A DNA stretch of 64,000 nt from Trichobilharzia regenti (GCA_944472135.2 OX235262.1:83116903-83180902); one strand, 5' to 3'. Shown: positions 37,850 to 49,429, counted from the first letter of the stretch. Translations and numbers: made by a program. The notes: generated by a model from the sequence alone, not told the origin.

Positions 37850-38490
37850 CTTTGCCCTCAGCTTTCCCCTTGCATCTCCTCAGGTAGAACAAGGAGTAAC
37901 TTCAGATAACTGTATGCTCACACGTCTAAGTATAAAAATTCTACGATACGATACTTGGCACGTATTTTATGTGATGAAAATCGTGTCAGGAAAGAATTAA
38001 CTAACCTTTTCTCATCTAGCAAATAAACAATTTCCTCCATGCATCCTTTTATACCTTCAAGTTACTACTTTTATTGTTTCTATTATATTTATGGTCCTGT
38101 TGTTTCTTTGTTTTACTCTCATAATTGCAAACACCAACTTATCTCCATGACTGCTGTAATCTTTGTTTCACCCTCACCATATCATGTAAAGAGAACATTA
38201 TATTCAATATTCTTAAACATGCAGGAGTTCTATACCGCATCGACAATACTGTGTGAAACAAGCCCACGGCAATTTTCACTTTTATTATTAATATTACCTT
38301 GGCTGTTATCATTATTATTATTTCCATTTTATATGCTGCATGTCTTTGATATTACCCCTATTGTAAATGTGAAAAATTTTCTGTGTGACTAATTTTATTT
38401 ATAATTTGAGGAAATTAGATGCAATATTGTGATTATTACTGAAAATTCCATTCTGTATCACAAGTACTGTTTTTGGAATAAAGCAAATCA
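37850..38490 (+). mobile_element. CR1/jockey-like non-LTR retrotransposon 3' end
   Basis: Plus strand: a decayed end of the RT ORF (FRYLARILCDEN, KELTNLFSSSK near 37950-38025), then a 3' UTR to an ATT-rich tail near 38490. The whole segment matches 61035-61660 in the opposite orientation, so both are copies of one family. Confidence 0.75.
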
Positions 38491-38499
38491 TAATTATTA

Positions 38500-39380
38500 T
38501 TATTTAAGTATTACTTATGCATTTCCCTATCGTTGCATGACTTTCCTTGACGCTGTGAATGTGTATCACGTAACTGATATTTCGGTGTCATCTCACTAGG
38601 AGGTAGACTCTAAGATTTTCATTCATTTCACTTAGCACGTCGTCATATAAATGTCTATTTGAAATACTAAGGTATTAAACTGTTGTTCATCAGGGGATAT
38701 ATGCTAAATAGACCATCTTTACTGAAACATAATGCACAGCTATGATAACAAAGATTAAACATTGTTAAACTGTCAGCAGGTTCACTGTCTTGGACACCGT
38801 AAGTTTCACAATTTACCCTTTGGTTATGATAAATTACATTTTAAGACAACGTATGACGGTGAGAAATCAGTTCTTATGGTTTTCCATGTTTTTTTTTAAC
38901 TTAGAATTGGTAGTAATTTCTTCACAAATTAGCAGCTAAGGTATTACGTTAGTGACAGGAAGGACAAACAATCCTTATTATTCGTGAAGTCATATAACTC
39001 GCATACGCTGAGATGATAAACTGATTGGATGGTATGTAACTAATTAATTTTCAGCTTGAATTTCCGAGGATTTGTAAACTATTAAGAATACCCTGTAATG
39101 TGAATAACAATATGTTGTCACTGTTGTCATTATTATTTCAGTTAAATCTGACTTATGTGTCCACCCGCGTGCTGGGAATACTTTCAAGTGATCATGTGGT
39201 AACTGTGTGGTGTTTGGAGGTTCATTTTAGTTAAGGGAAGTTAGGCAATAATCTCAAATCAGTAGGTCTTCCTTATAACACTCAGGGCAAATAGATATAT
39301 AATTATTGTTAATGTCAACTATGCTATTCAGAAAAATCCCTTTTCCTGCGACTATAATAATAATAACAAAACAAATATGA
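38500..39380. other. Intron-like stretch without other features
   Basis: AT-rich DNA upstream of the exon at 39396, in which no repeat family is recognised. Confidence 0.3.
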
Positions 39381-39395
39381 TGTCTTGTAACTTAC

Positions 39396-39443
39396 GTTTG
39401 TCAACTTTCGTTAGTGATGAGTTATCGCTTACCAGTTTGGAAG
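39396..39443 (-). CDS. Micro-exon, 48 nt (SKLVSDNSSLTKVDK)
   Basis: Acceptor ttttattttctttctag and donor gtaagttacaag. Only phase 1 is open. Begins Ser-Lys like the exon at 57917. An internal CTG/gtaagc after base 11 could act as an alternative donor but would not keep frame. Confidence 0.8.
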
Positions 39444-39624
39444 CTAGAAAGAAAATAAAAAAATACTGGATTACATTTCGAAGATTCAATAATCATCTAG
39501 ATGCGTGTACATTTTTTTTACGATTTTGTAGCACTGTATTAATTCTAATCGTATAGGTATTCATAGGTGCTATCTAGAGTGAAACCGATAGAATTTCATT
39601 CTCATTCATAGACGCAGGTACCTA

Positions 39625-39785
39625 AATACGAACTCGCCTTGTAACCGGAAGGTTCTGGGTTCAAATCCCGGTGGGTGCGTACTGCTGAAAAGTCCCGAAC
39701 TAGGACGAAACAGCTGTCCAGTACTCTCAGGTGGTTTTCCAATGGTCCTCTAACTAATGTCAGCTCATGATGAAATTCTGAAGCC
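39625..39785 (+). repeat. SM-alpha-like repeat with the best-paired hammerhead stems
   Basis: From box B (gggttcaaatcccgg) onward. The ribozyme segment at 39679-39724 has perfect stem I (GTACTG/CAGTAC) and stem II (GTCC/GGAC), intact GAAA and cleavage-site GTC. The core reads CTGAAAA, so the invariant G8 is A, which should abolish cleavage. Confidence 0.75.
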
Positions 39786-40949
39786 TAAATTCTTGTTAGG
39801 TTCACAGAAGAAACACTTCAAAGAAGATGCATTTGATGACTCAAATAAACTATTATTTGCGCAGAACGTACGACCTCGCATGTCGATTCGGTGAAGAAGA
39901 TTCCGTTCGTCATAGCACCTATCATTCCGATGGATAGATTTTCTTTGCTTTAACATTCAATGTCGTTTCATGATACACATTAGCCCTTAAAACACTGTAT
40001 CTGTCCGAATTGGTAAGTTTTACAGGCTTTCCAAACAAATATCTCACTAAAAGAAGTTATCCTCTATTCACTTCAAGTTTGTTTACTGCCCTTAGCCTCC
40101 TGGACGACATAAGTTTCTAAATAACGATTGACTGATAATGTTACTTGCCTCATGTAAGTAAATACTGTGAAATATCTTGTTGTTTTCCAATATTTATCCT
40201 CTTAATGTGATGTTAACCTCAAAAATGCATATTTTGAAATGTATTTTGATAATTAATGTCGTAATGCATTCGGTTTGAAAATTGAAAATGTCCTCGAATT
40301 GACAGACAACATCTGATAACATCAAACCTTCTCATCTGTCTGTAATACAACCGGTAGATGAGAAAATTATATACGATATTGTATGACATTCTGAGAATTC
40401 CATGTTGTCAAAAGTAGTGTTTAGAGTAAAATCATTATTATTAGTAGTAGTATTCTGCTTCATTGGCTATCACAATACCATCATATAAATTTTTCTTCTT
40501 AATCGCTGATTACAAAACGTGAAAAAATGTCTGTCATGCAAACATAATTTGACTTTTAGTCTGTTTTTATGTAATTTGTTGAAACTTCAATTAAAATTAA
40601 CCCGTCTAATTCAAACACATTAACCAAAATTAAAATACGGCGAAAATATTCACTCAGACATCTAGAAAAAACGAAAAAATGGGCAGAGAATATCCTTTTC
40701 AATAATTTCCTCTTATGGCTCTACAATTATTTATATGCTTATATACGTAGAATATTCTAGAATAATAGTCATTAACAGTATTGGTGTTTTTTTTAGATAA
40801 TATCGATTCGTTAAATAAGATCAATGCAACTACAGATCACTAAAGATGCATAAATTATAATAAGCATACACGTGTAATAGCGAATGAAAATTACAAATTA
40901 CAAAATTACAAATGAAAATTACACCAAGAAAATTAAGGATCATTAGAGC

Positions 40950-41600
40950 CTTGGTGTCCAAGTTAAGAACAGTGTCTAAACCAGCTTCTTTTGGACACAT
41001 AAGTTAGGCTTCTTAATGTGGATCCCAACAGCCAGCCTCAGTAATATGTAGCAGACGAACTCTTAAAGCGAAGTTAAGATTAGGTGGTATGCGATAGATG
41101 ACTTTTAAAGCCTAGTTAACATCAATCTTGTGTTCTGTATTCACGAAATGAGATAGAATAGAACGTTGAATGGATTTTGCTTGTCCCTTACTTAACCACG
41201 CACAGTGATGTTCGGAAGTCCAACGAGAAACACACCTACTTGTTCGGCCTGTGTAACTGGCTCCACAAAAGCAGTCAAATCGGTAGACACACATGGAAGA
41301 AGCAAAATTAGGCAGTTTGTCTTCTATTCCTGAACGCAAAATAGGGCTGATTTTGAAGACACAGAGTAATTCAGCAACAAGGAATGCTCCTTTTACCGCA
41401 TCCCCAAGGCTTTGTGTTAGTATCTCACTGATGTTACCCTGAAGTAAGTGAATTTGTAAGAATAAGGTCTTTTTAGGAACTTTTGATACCTTGGGCTGCC
41501 TTGATTTTTGAATCATATCCTTATTAGTGAACTTCACTGGATAACCATTTTCACTTAGCAACCGTTTAATATTATTAAATTCCTCATCATGACATTCATC
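40950..41600 (-). mobile_element. Penelope-like element, connector plus GIY-YIG domain
   Basis: A 149-codon minus-strand frame (41561-41112) reads NGYPVKF at the start (the tail of the PLE RT), then LRSGIEDKLPNF and YRFDCFCGASYTGRTSRCV, the GIY-YIG core with Y-T-G in the second motif. The helical part ends in SHFVNTEHKIDVN, and decayed C-terminal sequence follows to about 40950. Confidence 0.8.
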
Positions 41601-41840
41601 CGTGCAGATTGCTCTTGCTCTTTGGACGAAGCACTTTATCAGAACGCGTTAGTGTTTCAAGTGCTCGAAGCTGAAAAAAATTGAGTATACTGACCAGTTG
41701 ATGTTGGTTTTCTACATTCACCTCTTCTTATAGTGGCATTTAAATAATTCAACTAATGAAAACTCAGACATCGAAGTGATCTACAGAAAAAGGCATCACA
41801 AAACGGTAACCAATTATCTCATTTAAACATGACTACTCAC

Positions 41841-41888
41841 CACCACGATAATTCATTGGAATTCCTACTTTGATCGCTACACCTGAGT
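41841..41888 (-). CDS. Micro-exon, 48 nt (SGVAIKVGIPMNYRG)
   Basis: Acceptor cctttttaattatag and donor gtgagtagtcatg. Phase 1 is open and encodes a less charged, more hydrophobic segment than the other modules. No close paralogue seen in the window. A PLE fragment lies just downstream in the same intron region. Confidence 0.78.
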
Positions 41889-42184
41889 CTATAATTAAAA
41901 AGGCAAAATAGCAAGTTATGAAGTTTTCCACGCAGGTACATATTCATCAAATAAAAATTTAAGAAATAATTTTGATTTTCTTTAAGTGTAATAAATAAAA
42001 TATGGCGTGAAATACTAAAAACGTTTATTGGTTGTACTATCATCGCAAGGTTCTCTGTTTTTATAAACTGTAATTTCACCACAGGATAATTTCATTTATC
42101 GAGATACGGTATTAATGTTTGTAAAAAGTTTTGGCATTGTAAAATATTAGATGCATTACTATATGTTTATGAATTTTCGAGTAA

Positions 42185-42620
42185 TCTTTATTGCCACTAA
42201 TCGTTGAAGTCCTTGATATGATTATGTACCAGGTTGCAGATTTTATCAACAGCTGCCTTTACTGGCTCCATAGTAAAGATCAAATGGCCGGTCAGAAAGA
42301 ATAAGTAACAAGAAACTGTGGGAACAAACCAACGAAGTAAGAGCCGATCGCTCAGCAAATATGTAGGCAAAGATGGAGATGGATCGGGCAAACGTTGAGG
42401 AGGCTGTCGAAGGACATCGCGTGCCAAGAAATACCCTCTAGTGGAGTCCAAATGAGAAACGACGTCCTAGGCTAACATGAAGAAGATCGTGTGGCGAGGA
42501 GGAGATGAGAGGTTATTGTCAATCGTAGAGCCAGGCAAAGAAGACAACAGAGAATAAAATAAAGTGGAGGTGTGTTGTTGAAGCCCTATGTTCCACTGGG
42601 AACTCAAGGGACTAATAATA
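42185..42620 (+). mobile_element. RTE-type retrotransposon 3' end, decayed
   Basis: Plus strand: RISNKKLWEQTNE and WRCVVEALCSTGN mark the ends of the RTE C-terminal domain, with stops between. The end is 'gggactaataatataataata'. A different retroelement starts about 120 bases later. Confidence 0.7.
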
Positions 42621-42743
42621 TAATAATATATTTTTATTATATGAAGTTATTCTACGAAGAAACTGTACTCTACCATAGAGTTCAAATTCTAGTCTTATAT
42701 TATTAAACCTCAGTTATTTTTAAAGCTCACTAATTTTAATAGC

Positions 42744-43901
42744 TTGATTATGACGTTCACGTGCTGCTATAGCAGACTGAAAACAAACCACTCTGTCGAT
42801 CGGGAAGTTCTCTGGAGATGCTTGGCTGTAAAGGGAATTCCAAGAAAATATATTGCACTGATTAAGGCACTCTACTCGTACTCACACAGCCAGGTGAGGG
42901 CTTACGGCGAGCTGTCATCTGAACTGATGACGACCAGTGGTGTCCGTCAAGGATGCCCATTATCTCCTTTTCTATTCAACTTCATCATAGATGTGTTAAT
43001 GGACTTAACCCTAGGTGACTTCAGTGACTCAGGGATTGACTTGCTACCTGGGAATAATCTCGTTGACTTGGAATATGCAGACGATATAGTCCTTCTAGGC
43101 GAAGACGCTGACGAAATGCAGAGTCTTCTAAACACCTTGAGCCGCAATCTACGAATGTTTGGCATGCGATTCGCTCCAGCCAAATGCAAGATGATGTTAC
43201 AGGACTGGACTACATCGACGCCTAGTTTAAAAATAGGAAGTGAAGTGGTAGAGCACGTTGACCGCTTCACTTATTTGGGAAGTACCATCAGCCCCAACGG
43301 GCTGATCTCTGACGAAATCTCAGCACGAATACAAGGGGCTCGTTTCGTATTTGTTAGTTTACGCCGTCTCTGGCGTAGACGAGATGTTCGACTATCGACC
43401 AAAGGGCGGGTGTACTGCTCATCAGTCCGCTCCGTCCTCCTGTATGGTTGTGAGACCTGGCCACTCAGAGTGGAAGACATGAAAAGACTAGCTGTCTTTG
43501 ATCATAGGTGCCTGCGTTCTATTTCCCGTGTAAAGTGGCATAATAAGGTGAGCAACATTGAGGTTAAGCGTAGAGTTCTAGGTAAACAGGGGAAATCAAT
43601 CGACGAAGTCGTGAAGCTACAAAGACTGAGATGGTTAGGACATGTGTTACGTATGCCAAGTCATCGCCTCCCTCGACGAGCTATGTTAGCGGATATAGGG
43701 TCAGGCTGGAAAAAAGCTAGCGGCGGTCAAACAAAAACTTGGCCTCAGTCAATGAAATCCACAACAGTTGGTCTAAGCCGCGTAGGAAGGTGTAGACTTC
43801 CAGGCTGGGGTCCTCGGGACGGTAAAAATCTATGGTTGGAAACAATTGGTGACATGGCTCAAAACCGTTCTCAGTGGCGCAGATGCATCCACTCCCTGTG
43901 A
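42744..43901 (+). CDS. Non-LTR retrotransposon reverse transcriptase, 5'-truncated, 385 codons open
   Basis: The longest open frame in the window. Residues 65-75 are SGVRQGCPLSP, 111-114 are the catalytic YADD, 177-180 the YLGS block, 234-239 YGCETW, and about 296-304 RWLGHVLRM. These appear in the usual order of palm, thumb and C-terminal domain of a non-LTR ORF2. The first conserved RT motifs (fingers and motif A Asp) and the endonuclease are missing: homology starts at about residue 16 (HSVDREVLWRCL), so the ATG at 42744 is not the native start. The C-terminus (QNRSQWRRCIHSL, stop at 43899) is natural-looking. The 3' UTR runs to a GACA-repeat near 44086-44095. Known: such ORF2 proteins reverse-transcribe their RNA at nicked target DNA. 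Inferred: a recent but 5'-truncated, inactive insertion. The clade is not certain from motifs alone. Confidence 0.85.
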   Translation: MIMTFTCCYSRLKTNHSVDREVLWRCLAVKGIPRKYIALIKALYSYSHSQVRAYGELSSELMTTSGVRQGCPLSPFLFNFIIDVLMDLTLGDFSDSGIDLLPGNNLVDLEYADDIVLLGEDADEMQSLLNTLSRNLRMFGMRFAPAKCKMMLQDWTTSTPSLKIGSEVVEHVDRFTYLGSTISPNGLISDEISARIQGARFVFVSLRRLWRRRDVRLSTKGRVYCSSVRSVLLYGCETWPLRVEDMKRLAVFDHRCLRSISRVKWHNKVSNIEVKRRVLGKQGKSIDEVVKLQRLRWLGHVLRMPSHRLPRRAMLADIGSGWKKASGGQTKTWPQSMKSTTVGLSRVGRCRLPGWGPRDGKNLWLETIGDMAQNRSQWRRCIHSL

Positions 43902-44440
43902 CTTATGATCTTCAATGAAACTGTTTTGTTCTTCGTTATTACTCCTTTGTCTCACACCTCTGCTCACTGTTTCTATTATGCTGTTCTTGTACTTTCTTCT
44001 CTTGCTTCGCGTGCTACACGGAATGTGGCGACTTGAACTTCCGCACATTTGTGCAAAGTTCTATGTCGAAAACAGACAGACAGACAGATATATTACTGTG
44101 TAACACAATGTACATCGTTTCAAACAGCGACACTAAGGGAAAGGGATGCCACAAATATAAGGAAAACCTTTACTTATATTGACCATGTATGAGTGGGTGG
44201 ATTTCCCCTAGAAACTGCATTATGCTCATTAAAGACTTCTATTGAACACAGACGATTAGGCCACCAACAGTATATGAGAATTCCTCATAGGTGTAAATAA
44301 GGGAATAAAACTTGAACAATGGAACAATCCAATGTAACACAAAGCATTGATAAACGACATGTGCTACCAAAGGTGGGATTATTAGCCCTTTGGAAAAATA
44401 CGATTTAAAGCAATACCACTTTCAAAAATTATACACTTAC

Positions 44441-44482
44441 GATTTTTATGAGGCTTGTGGATACCTCTGTAATGCGGAGAAA
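44441..44482 (-). CDS. Micro-exon, 42 nt, SPH type
   Basis: Acceptor ttctattttgtag and donor gtaagtgtataat. Phase 1 reads SPHYRGIHKPHKN. Paralogue of the exon at 54727: same length, same first 12 bases, same internal AG after base 16. The internal acceptor would give 26 nt and shift frame, so the longer form is preferred. Confidence 0.8.
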
Positions 44483-44909
44483 CTACAAAATAGAAAATAA
44501 GATGCAACATTACATAGGAGTGTTCAACGAAATATATCAACAACTAAAGTTTGACTCAGAAATTCAGTTTATCAGGAAACGAATTTAGGTATTCCAGCAT
44601 ATTCATGATGAGCTACACACACTTCAGCATAAATGATACGTGTGTTAAACACGTTAAATCGTTTTAAGACTAAACTATTCGCGTCATTAAATTTGAAGTT
44701 TTAGGAAGGTGTTTGTTTGACAATTTATCACATATTCAAAGGTCATTCTTTTTACAACTTACAGAACTCTGTACATTGTGTAGTTTACTGAGCAAATAAC
44801 ACATGAAAAACTAACAGTAACATAAATCTAAAGGTAACAAAGACGGTGAGACTTTGATAATGTAGGGTTATTATGTTAACTTCTGAATTATTTTCTCTTC
44901 CTCAATAGG

Positions 44910-45150
44910 CTTCACGTGTGTCGGTGGCAAAGCGGTAGAATGCTCGCCAAGAACGTCTCACGCGGTTCGGGGTTCGATCCCCGGCCGACTCAATCCTTTA
45001 CATCGCTATGCCAGTAATAAGACTGGTAGAGAGGGAAGGTTCGCAATTTGGCTAGTAGCCCCATCCTGTAAAAATAAACACCACTGCTACCGAAACTTCA
45101 AGCCTCTAACTTGAAACCCTATGTTCCATTGAGAACGTAAAGGAACTCAA
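44910..45150 (+). repeat. tRNA-derived SINE-like repeat, well preserved head
   Basis: 44919-44990: box A ggtggcaaagcggtagaatg and box B gggttcgatcccc, the best preserved tRNA-like pair in the window. The family tail follows ('gagagggaaggttcgc', 'taaaaataaacacc', 'cgaaacttcaag'), then 'cctatgttcc'. The tail argues for a SINE rather than a working tRNA gene. Confidence 0.7.
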
Positions 45151-45289
45151 AAAAATAAGCTCAACGAAATAAAAATTTAAACTATACACATATATGTCCA
45201 AACCAAGTTAACTTTTAATTAGGCAGTGGGTATATAATATTCATGAATAGATTCAAAAATAACATCTTTTCAAGCATACTCACTCCTAA

Positions 45290-46450
45290 ATATGGTTAAG
45301 ATATGTGGATGATACTTTGGTAGTACTAAAACGATATCTACACAGTTCATTCCTGGAGAAAATAAACTGTGTATCTCCCAGGATCCAGTTTACTTCGGAA
45401 GCAGAATCAGACGTCGGTGAACTACCATCACACCTTATCAGCGCAAAGATTTCAGTTCTTTCAATTCTTCTTAGACTAGCACACTCTCAACAAAGGTATG
45501 GCCAAAAACGCATTCCTAAAACATGGACATCAACAGTCATCATTCCATATAGAGCAGAGACGTCAGACGATATTAGAAGAGTACTTCATCAGCTCGATAT
45601 TAGAGTTTTCTTCAAAACATCAGACATACTTCAAAGCAACCCTGTCCATATAAAAGACCGAATCCCTAAAGATTCTCCATCTAATTGTGTCTTTAAAATA
45701 AAATGATTGGAATGCAATGCGATATACATCGGACAAACATCGCCAGAAAGAAATCAAAACCCGAAGAAATGAACACCGTAGAGCATTTGTTCGACCACCG
45801 AGAAATCCGGTTGAACTAGAAAGGCTTGAAAAATCATCAGCCATAGCTTGTCTACACACTACAGAATCAGGCCACAAAATTGATTTTGACAATATTGAAA
45901 TCATCCAGAAAAAGCATTTCAGAAATCACAAAGAACGTCTAATATCAGAAGCACTTCATATCAAGTGGAATCCAAATTGCTTGAATAGGGATGATGGACT
46001 AAAACAGAATCTGACCTGGTTACAACACCTCCCTCCCTTCCACCATGAAGTGACAAAATCACCACGAATGTGATAAACAAGTTCACCATGTAAACACACT
46101 GATCAAATCCAATAATCTACACTTGATTTTGTTACCTTTGCCAATCGACCAACTTGACAACGAATAATGACCTCAGACTGACGAACGATCATCAAGTTAG
46201 TAAACCTTGTTTTGATATCATAACAAATGTACTACTACGTTTGTTAGTTGGTTTAGTGATCTTCATTGTTATTTTGACTTTCAATATGTCCTTTTAAGTT
46301 GAACTAAGTCTATTTTTCTCACCCCCTTAACTGTTTGTTGTTTATGTGCTGAGATTTTGTGGATTCCTGTTTAGTAATACTTTGATAAAGTTATTAGCAT
46401 TAAACAGCGAAACGTCAGTAAAAACAACGATATCGTTTTGTTTTTCATTT
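45290..46450 (+). mobile_element. Penelope-like element, RT motif C to 3' end
   Basis: Plus strand: YVDDTLVVLKR (45302-45334) is the catalytic RT motif. Then come VSPRIQFTSEAESD, a connector (QRYGQKRIPKTW, IPYRAETSDDIRRVL), the GIY-YIG core (CVFKIK..ECNAIYIGQTS near 45690-45735, one frameshift) and the C-terminus (SAIACLHTTESGHKIDF, then LISEALHIKWNPNCLNR). The 3' flank reaches about 46450. 5' truncated at about 45290. No inverted arm was seen for this copy. Confidence 0.85.
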
Positions 46451-46701
46451 ATTGGGAAATACAAAAAAACCTTTATTATAAACCATAGACACTTGTTGAA
46501 GTTAAATTAGACTTATACCAGGGCCAACGACTAATGCTAAATTAGGCGTTTTTGAATTCTACTTCAAGGGAGTAACTGGTTGTATAATTTAGGAATCACT
46601 ACACTACGTCAATAAACGACTCTCAGATTTTTATCTTTTTACACATAAGCGTATGACAAATACACAGCAATTGACAAAGAGATGATACTGAATCAGCTTA
46701 C

Positions 46702-46713
46702 CTGGTCGTCGTT
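46702..46713 (-). CDS. Micro-exon, 12 nt (R-R-P)
   Basis: A 12-nt exon between acceptor ttttttcttgacctattacag (a good pyrimidine tract) and donor gtaagctgattc. Phase 1 gives Arg-Arg-Pro. Partner of the 12-nt exon at 57078; both immediately precede, or nearly precede, a 42-nt SPH exon. Confidence 0.75.
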
Positions 46714-47004
46714 CTGTAATAGGTCAAGAAAAAATGTAAGATCCACAAATTTATTATTATTATTATGAGTTATAAATACAGTAAGAATGAGTATTTTTGC
46801 AAATTATTTCTCAAATTAACAAAATATATTGACATTGTAGCTTACAAAAACTACATAATAATATGAAAGGAGAACTAAAAGAGCCAAAAGAGCAGGAAAA
46901 GGTGTACATAGGACGCAAATAGCATGTACTAAAGAACATGTTTAAATAATACCCATGTTACGGATGAAGCCTGACAGACAAGCTGAGATTTCACGTTAAA
47001 AGAC

Positions 47005-47190
47005 TGACTGTGCGTCGGTGGCACAGTGGTTAGGACTCTCACCGACCATGTACATGAACTGGGGTTCGATTCCCTGCCGACACAGACCCGATATCAATGG
47101 TTGGCCTGCAAAATTTAAGCTACCGATATCACATGCTAAAAATTCCGTACTTGTACCAAAAATACAGTGTGGAATCAAGCCGTAATCAAA
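47005..47190 (+). repeat. tRNA-derived repeat, second tail type
   Basis: Head: box A cggtggcacagtggttagga, box B tggggttcgattccc. The tail (ccgatatcacatgctaaaaa, 'gtgtggaatcaagccg') matches 6870-7026 in reverse. It lies in the intron between the exons at 47619 and 46702. Confidence 0.65.
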
Positions 47191-47618
47191 AACCCTCTCC
47201 TAGCATTATATTTCATTTGTTGTTACCTGATTAATTTTTAGGAGGTCTGCAGGTGAACACTACATGCTGCAATCATATGTAAGTTGCTTACATTGTGGGC
47301 AGTTATCTATAAGAAACAATATTTCCACATTCAATAAATAAACTTAATCAAACAAAGTGAAACCAAAATGAAGGGAAATAACAATTGCCTAAGGCTCATC
47401 GATCTAAGAGCTTCGTTCTCAACCATCGGATCACTAGTTTAAAATTCAACGCAACTGGAAATAGGTGTGGTCCATTGTCAGTCAGATGCATAGATATGAA
47501 AGTGAATGTTGAGTCGGATTTCTTCGAAGATAATGTCGCCCAGCAAAACTTGATCCCAATGAATAATGGCTACTTCATAATAACGCGAAACTTTGCATTA
47601 TATGTATACGTTACTTAC

Positions 47619-47672
47619 GCTTAGTAGAATTGATTGGAGATCGTGTCACTTTCAAATGCCTCACAGTGGAAT
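47619..47672 (-). CDS. Micro-exon, 54 nt, N-x-T repeat module (long form)
   Basis: Acceptor cccgattatttgacag and donor gtaagtaacg. Only phase 1 is open (STVRHLKVTRSPINSTK). The longest exon of the set, with two extra codons at the 3' end adding a second Asn-Ser-Thr. It sits 141 bases downstream of its paralogue at 47814. Confidence 0.83.
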
Positions 47673-47813
47673 CTGTCAAATAATCGGGAGAAGTAAGGAA
47701 ACATTTATAGAGTTTATCTAGATTAACCGATAACGACTAGTAAAATTTCTGCAATTAAAAATATATACCAGATGATGCAGATATAATACCGAAGTTTTTT
47801 CAGTTTAACTTAC

Positions 47814-47861
47814 TGCTTCTCCTGGGAGACCGTGCTATTCTCACTTGCCTTGTAGTTGGAT
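47814..47861 (-). CDS. Micro-exon, 48 nt, N-x-T repeat module
   Basis: Acceptor tttcttaacttggttttacag and donor gtaagttaaactg. Phase 1 reads PTTRQVRIARSPRRS, strongly basic. Its ARSPRRS end matches the TRSP of the exon at 47619. Its 5' half matches the exon at 53001. Confidence 0.85.
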
Positions 47862-48349
47862 CTGTAAAACCAAGTTAAGAAACAAGTACATATTGCTTAC
47901 TCTTCTTTCGAGACGAATAAAAACTTCTACAATCATGATAGTACTTTTTCCACACATACGGAATTTTCGCGGTGCAATTGTTATAATATGTAAACAGTCA
48001 GTTTGATGAGAACAAAGCTCAATAACTAACGTTTCTCCACATAAGCTTTTTACTTTCTAATATTCTTGCACTATTACATAACCTAGTGCAAGTACATACA
48101 AAGAGATAGTTGAGTACTTTTCCTGTATTCTGGTAAACTAATTGACACTAAATTACTCATCTGAGCCACGAAAATGACCTCTCAGCTACTGCACGACATA
48201 TACTGTCTAATTAAGTCACTAAGATGCTAAGGTTAATACATTTTTTTTTCTCTGAGTGACCCTAAAGGTTTAAGTAACCACCCTCTCTAATTCCAGTATT
48301 ATTAAGAAACCTGTATAGGTTTTCAGATTCCCTTTCTCTATATGGTAGA

Positions 48350-48480
48350 ACTATAGGGACTAGATTATTCATCAATAATATAACCAATGGAAAACCAGGG
48401 AGTACTGAACAGCGGTCTCGTCTCAGTCCGAGACTCTTCATCTGTACGAACACAGGGCTTTCTCGTTAAAAGGCAAGCTT
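48350..48480 (-). repeat. SM-alpha-like repeat fragment
   Basis: Minus strand: the ribozyme segment near 48405-48450 (agatgaagagtctcggactg, then gagacc) plus part of the 3' region. Core changed, stem II partly intact. Confidence 0.55.
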
Positions 48481-49222
48481 GCAGACCATTCAATCATTGC
48501 ATCAAATCTGTAACCAAACACTTGAACGTATTCATCAGGTAATACTGTTTCCATCAACTCTTTCTGCGTTTTGATAACTCTTAGCATCGATTCTGTTGAA
48601 AGCTGTTTGGTAGGAATTATTCTTTATCCTTTTTTTATTTAGTGGACAGATTATTATCTGGACTGCTTATTCATTTGACTGATATTTGGTGGGATGATTT
48701 GAATTACAACTACTTATCAGAACAAGATGGCTTTTTACGGATAAGGGTTGGCATATTTATCACCTATCTATCTTTGTTGTATTTCACAACCTGAAACATC
48801 CAGTTCACTTAGCTGATTTTTTAAGTCTTAAATATAACGTATTTGAGCAAACAGTGAATGTAGTCACATTTCAGCATAGGTCATTTTTATTGTTCTCAAA
48901 TCCCCATCACACCCTAGAAGCGGATATTTGCTGGAAGCTCAGTAGTTTTGAAGAAATTATGTCAAATGAAAACCATCCATCTATATGCAAAAGGCACTAA
49001 TAACCAGAAAGAATAGAATAATTCTCTCTCTGGAAAGATAAAGGCACCTTTTCGGTTAAATTATCCACCTCAGAGGGAAAATGACACTGAAATGTTAGAA
49101 AGCAGTAAAATAAAGCGCCAATGATGCAACTGACATAATATGAGAAGCAAAGTAAACTAGCACAGCACTCCATATAAGAAGAGCATCAATACAATAAATA
49201 TTTTTGCTTTGAATGGTCTTAC

Positions 49223-49270
49223 TTGATCTATGAGTAAAAGGTGGCTTTTTCACTGGTAACTTAGTTAAAT
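49223..49270 (-). CDS. Micro-exon, 48 nt, N-x-T repeat module
   Basis: Acceptor tttgtttatatttacag and donor gtaagaccattc. Only phase 1 is open (LTKLPVKKPPFTHRS). With the split codon the junction reads Asn-Leu-Thr. Closely related to the exon at 50294: both start with a TAACTAAG-like block followed by a P-x-K motif. Confidence 0.85.
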
Positions 49271-49429
49271 CTGTAAATATAAACAAAAAGAAAAGAGAAA
49301 GTGTATCTCAAGTAGTATTTCTGCCTCTAACTCACTTATTACTGATTTAAGTAGTAATGTGATTATTATTTAAAAAATATTTAAGATGTTTAGATAGGAC
49401 AGAGATTTGTAGCTCAGGTGGATGATTTT

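Noticed and set aside
38039..38392. 117-codon plus-strand open frame
   Set aside because: It lies in the 3' UTR of the CR1/jockey-like element; the sister copy at 61 kb does not conserve it as coding.
39765..39956. 63-codon minus-strand frame with a C-x-x-C pair
   Set aside because: Begins inside an SM-alpha-like repeat; two cysteines alone are not evidence of a zinc-binding domain.
44919..44990. Working tRNA gene
   Set aside because: Box A and box B are good, but it is followed by a repeat tail shared with other copies and I could not fold a full cloverleaf, so it is listed as a SINE.
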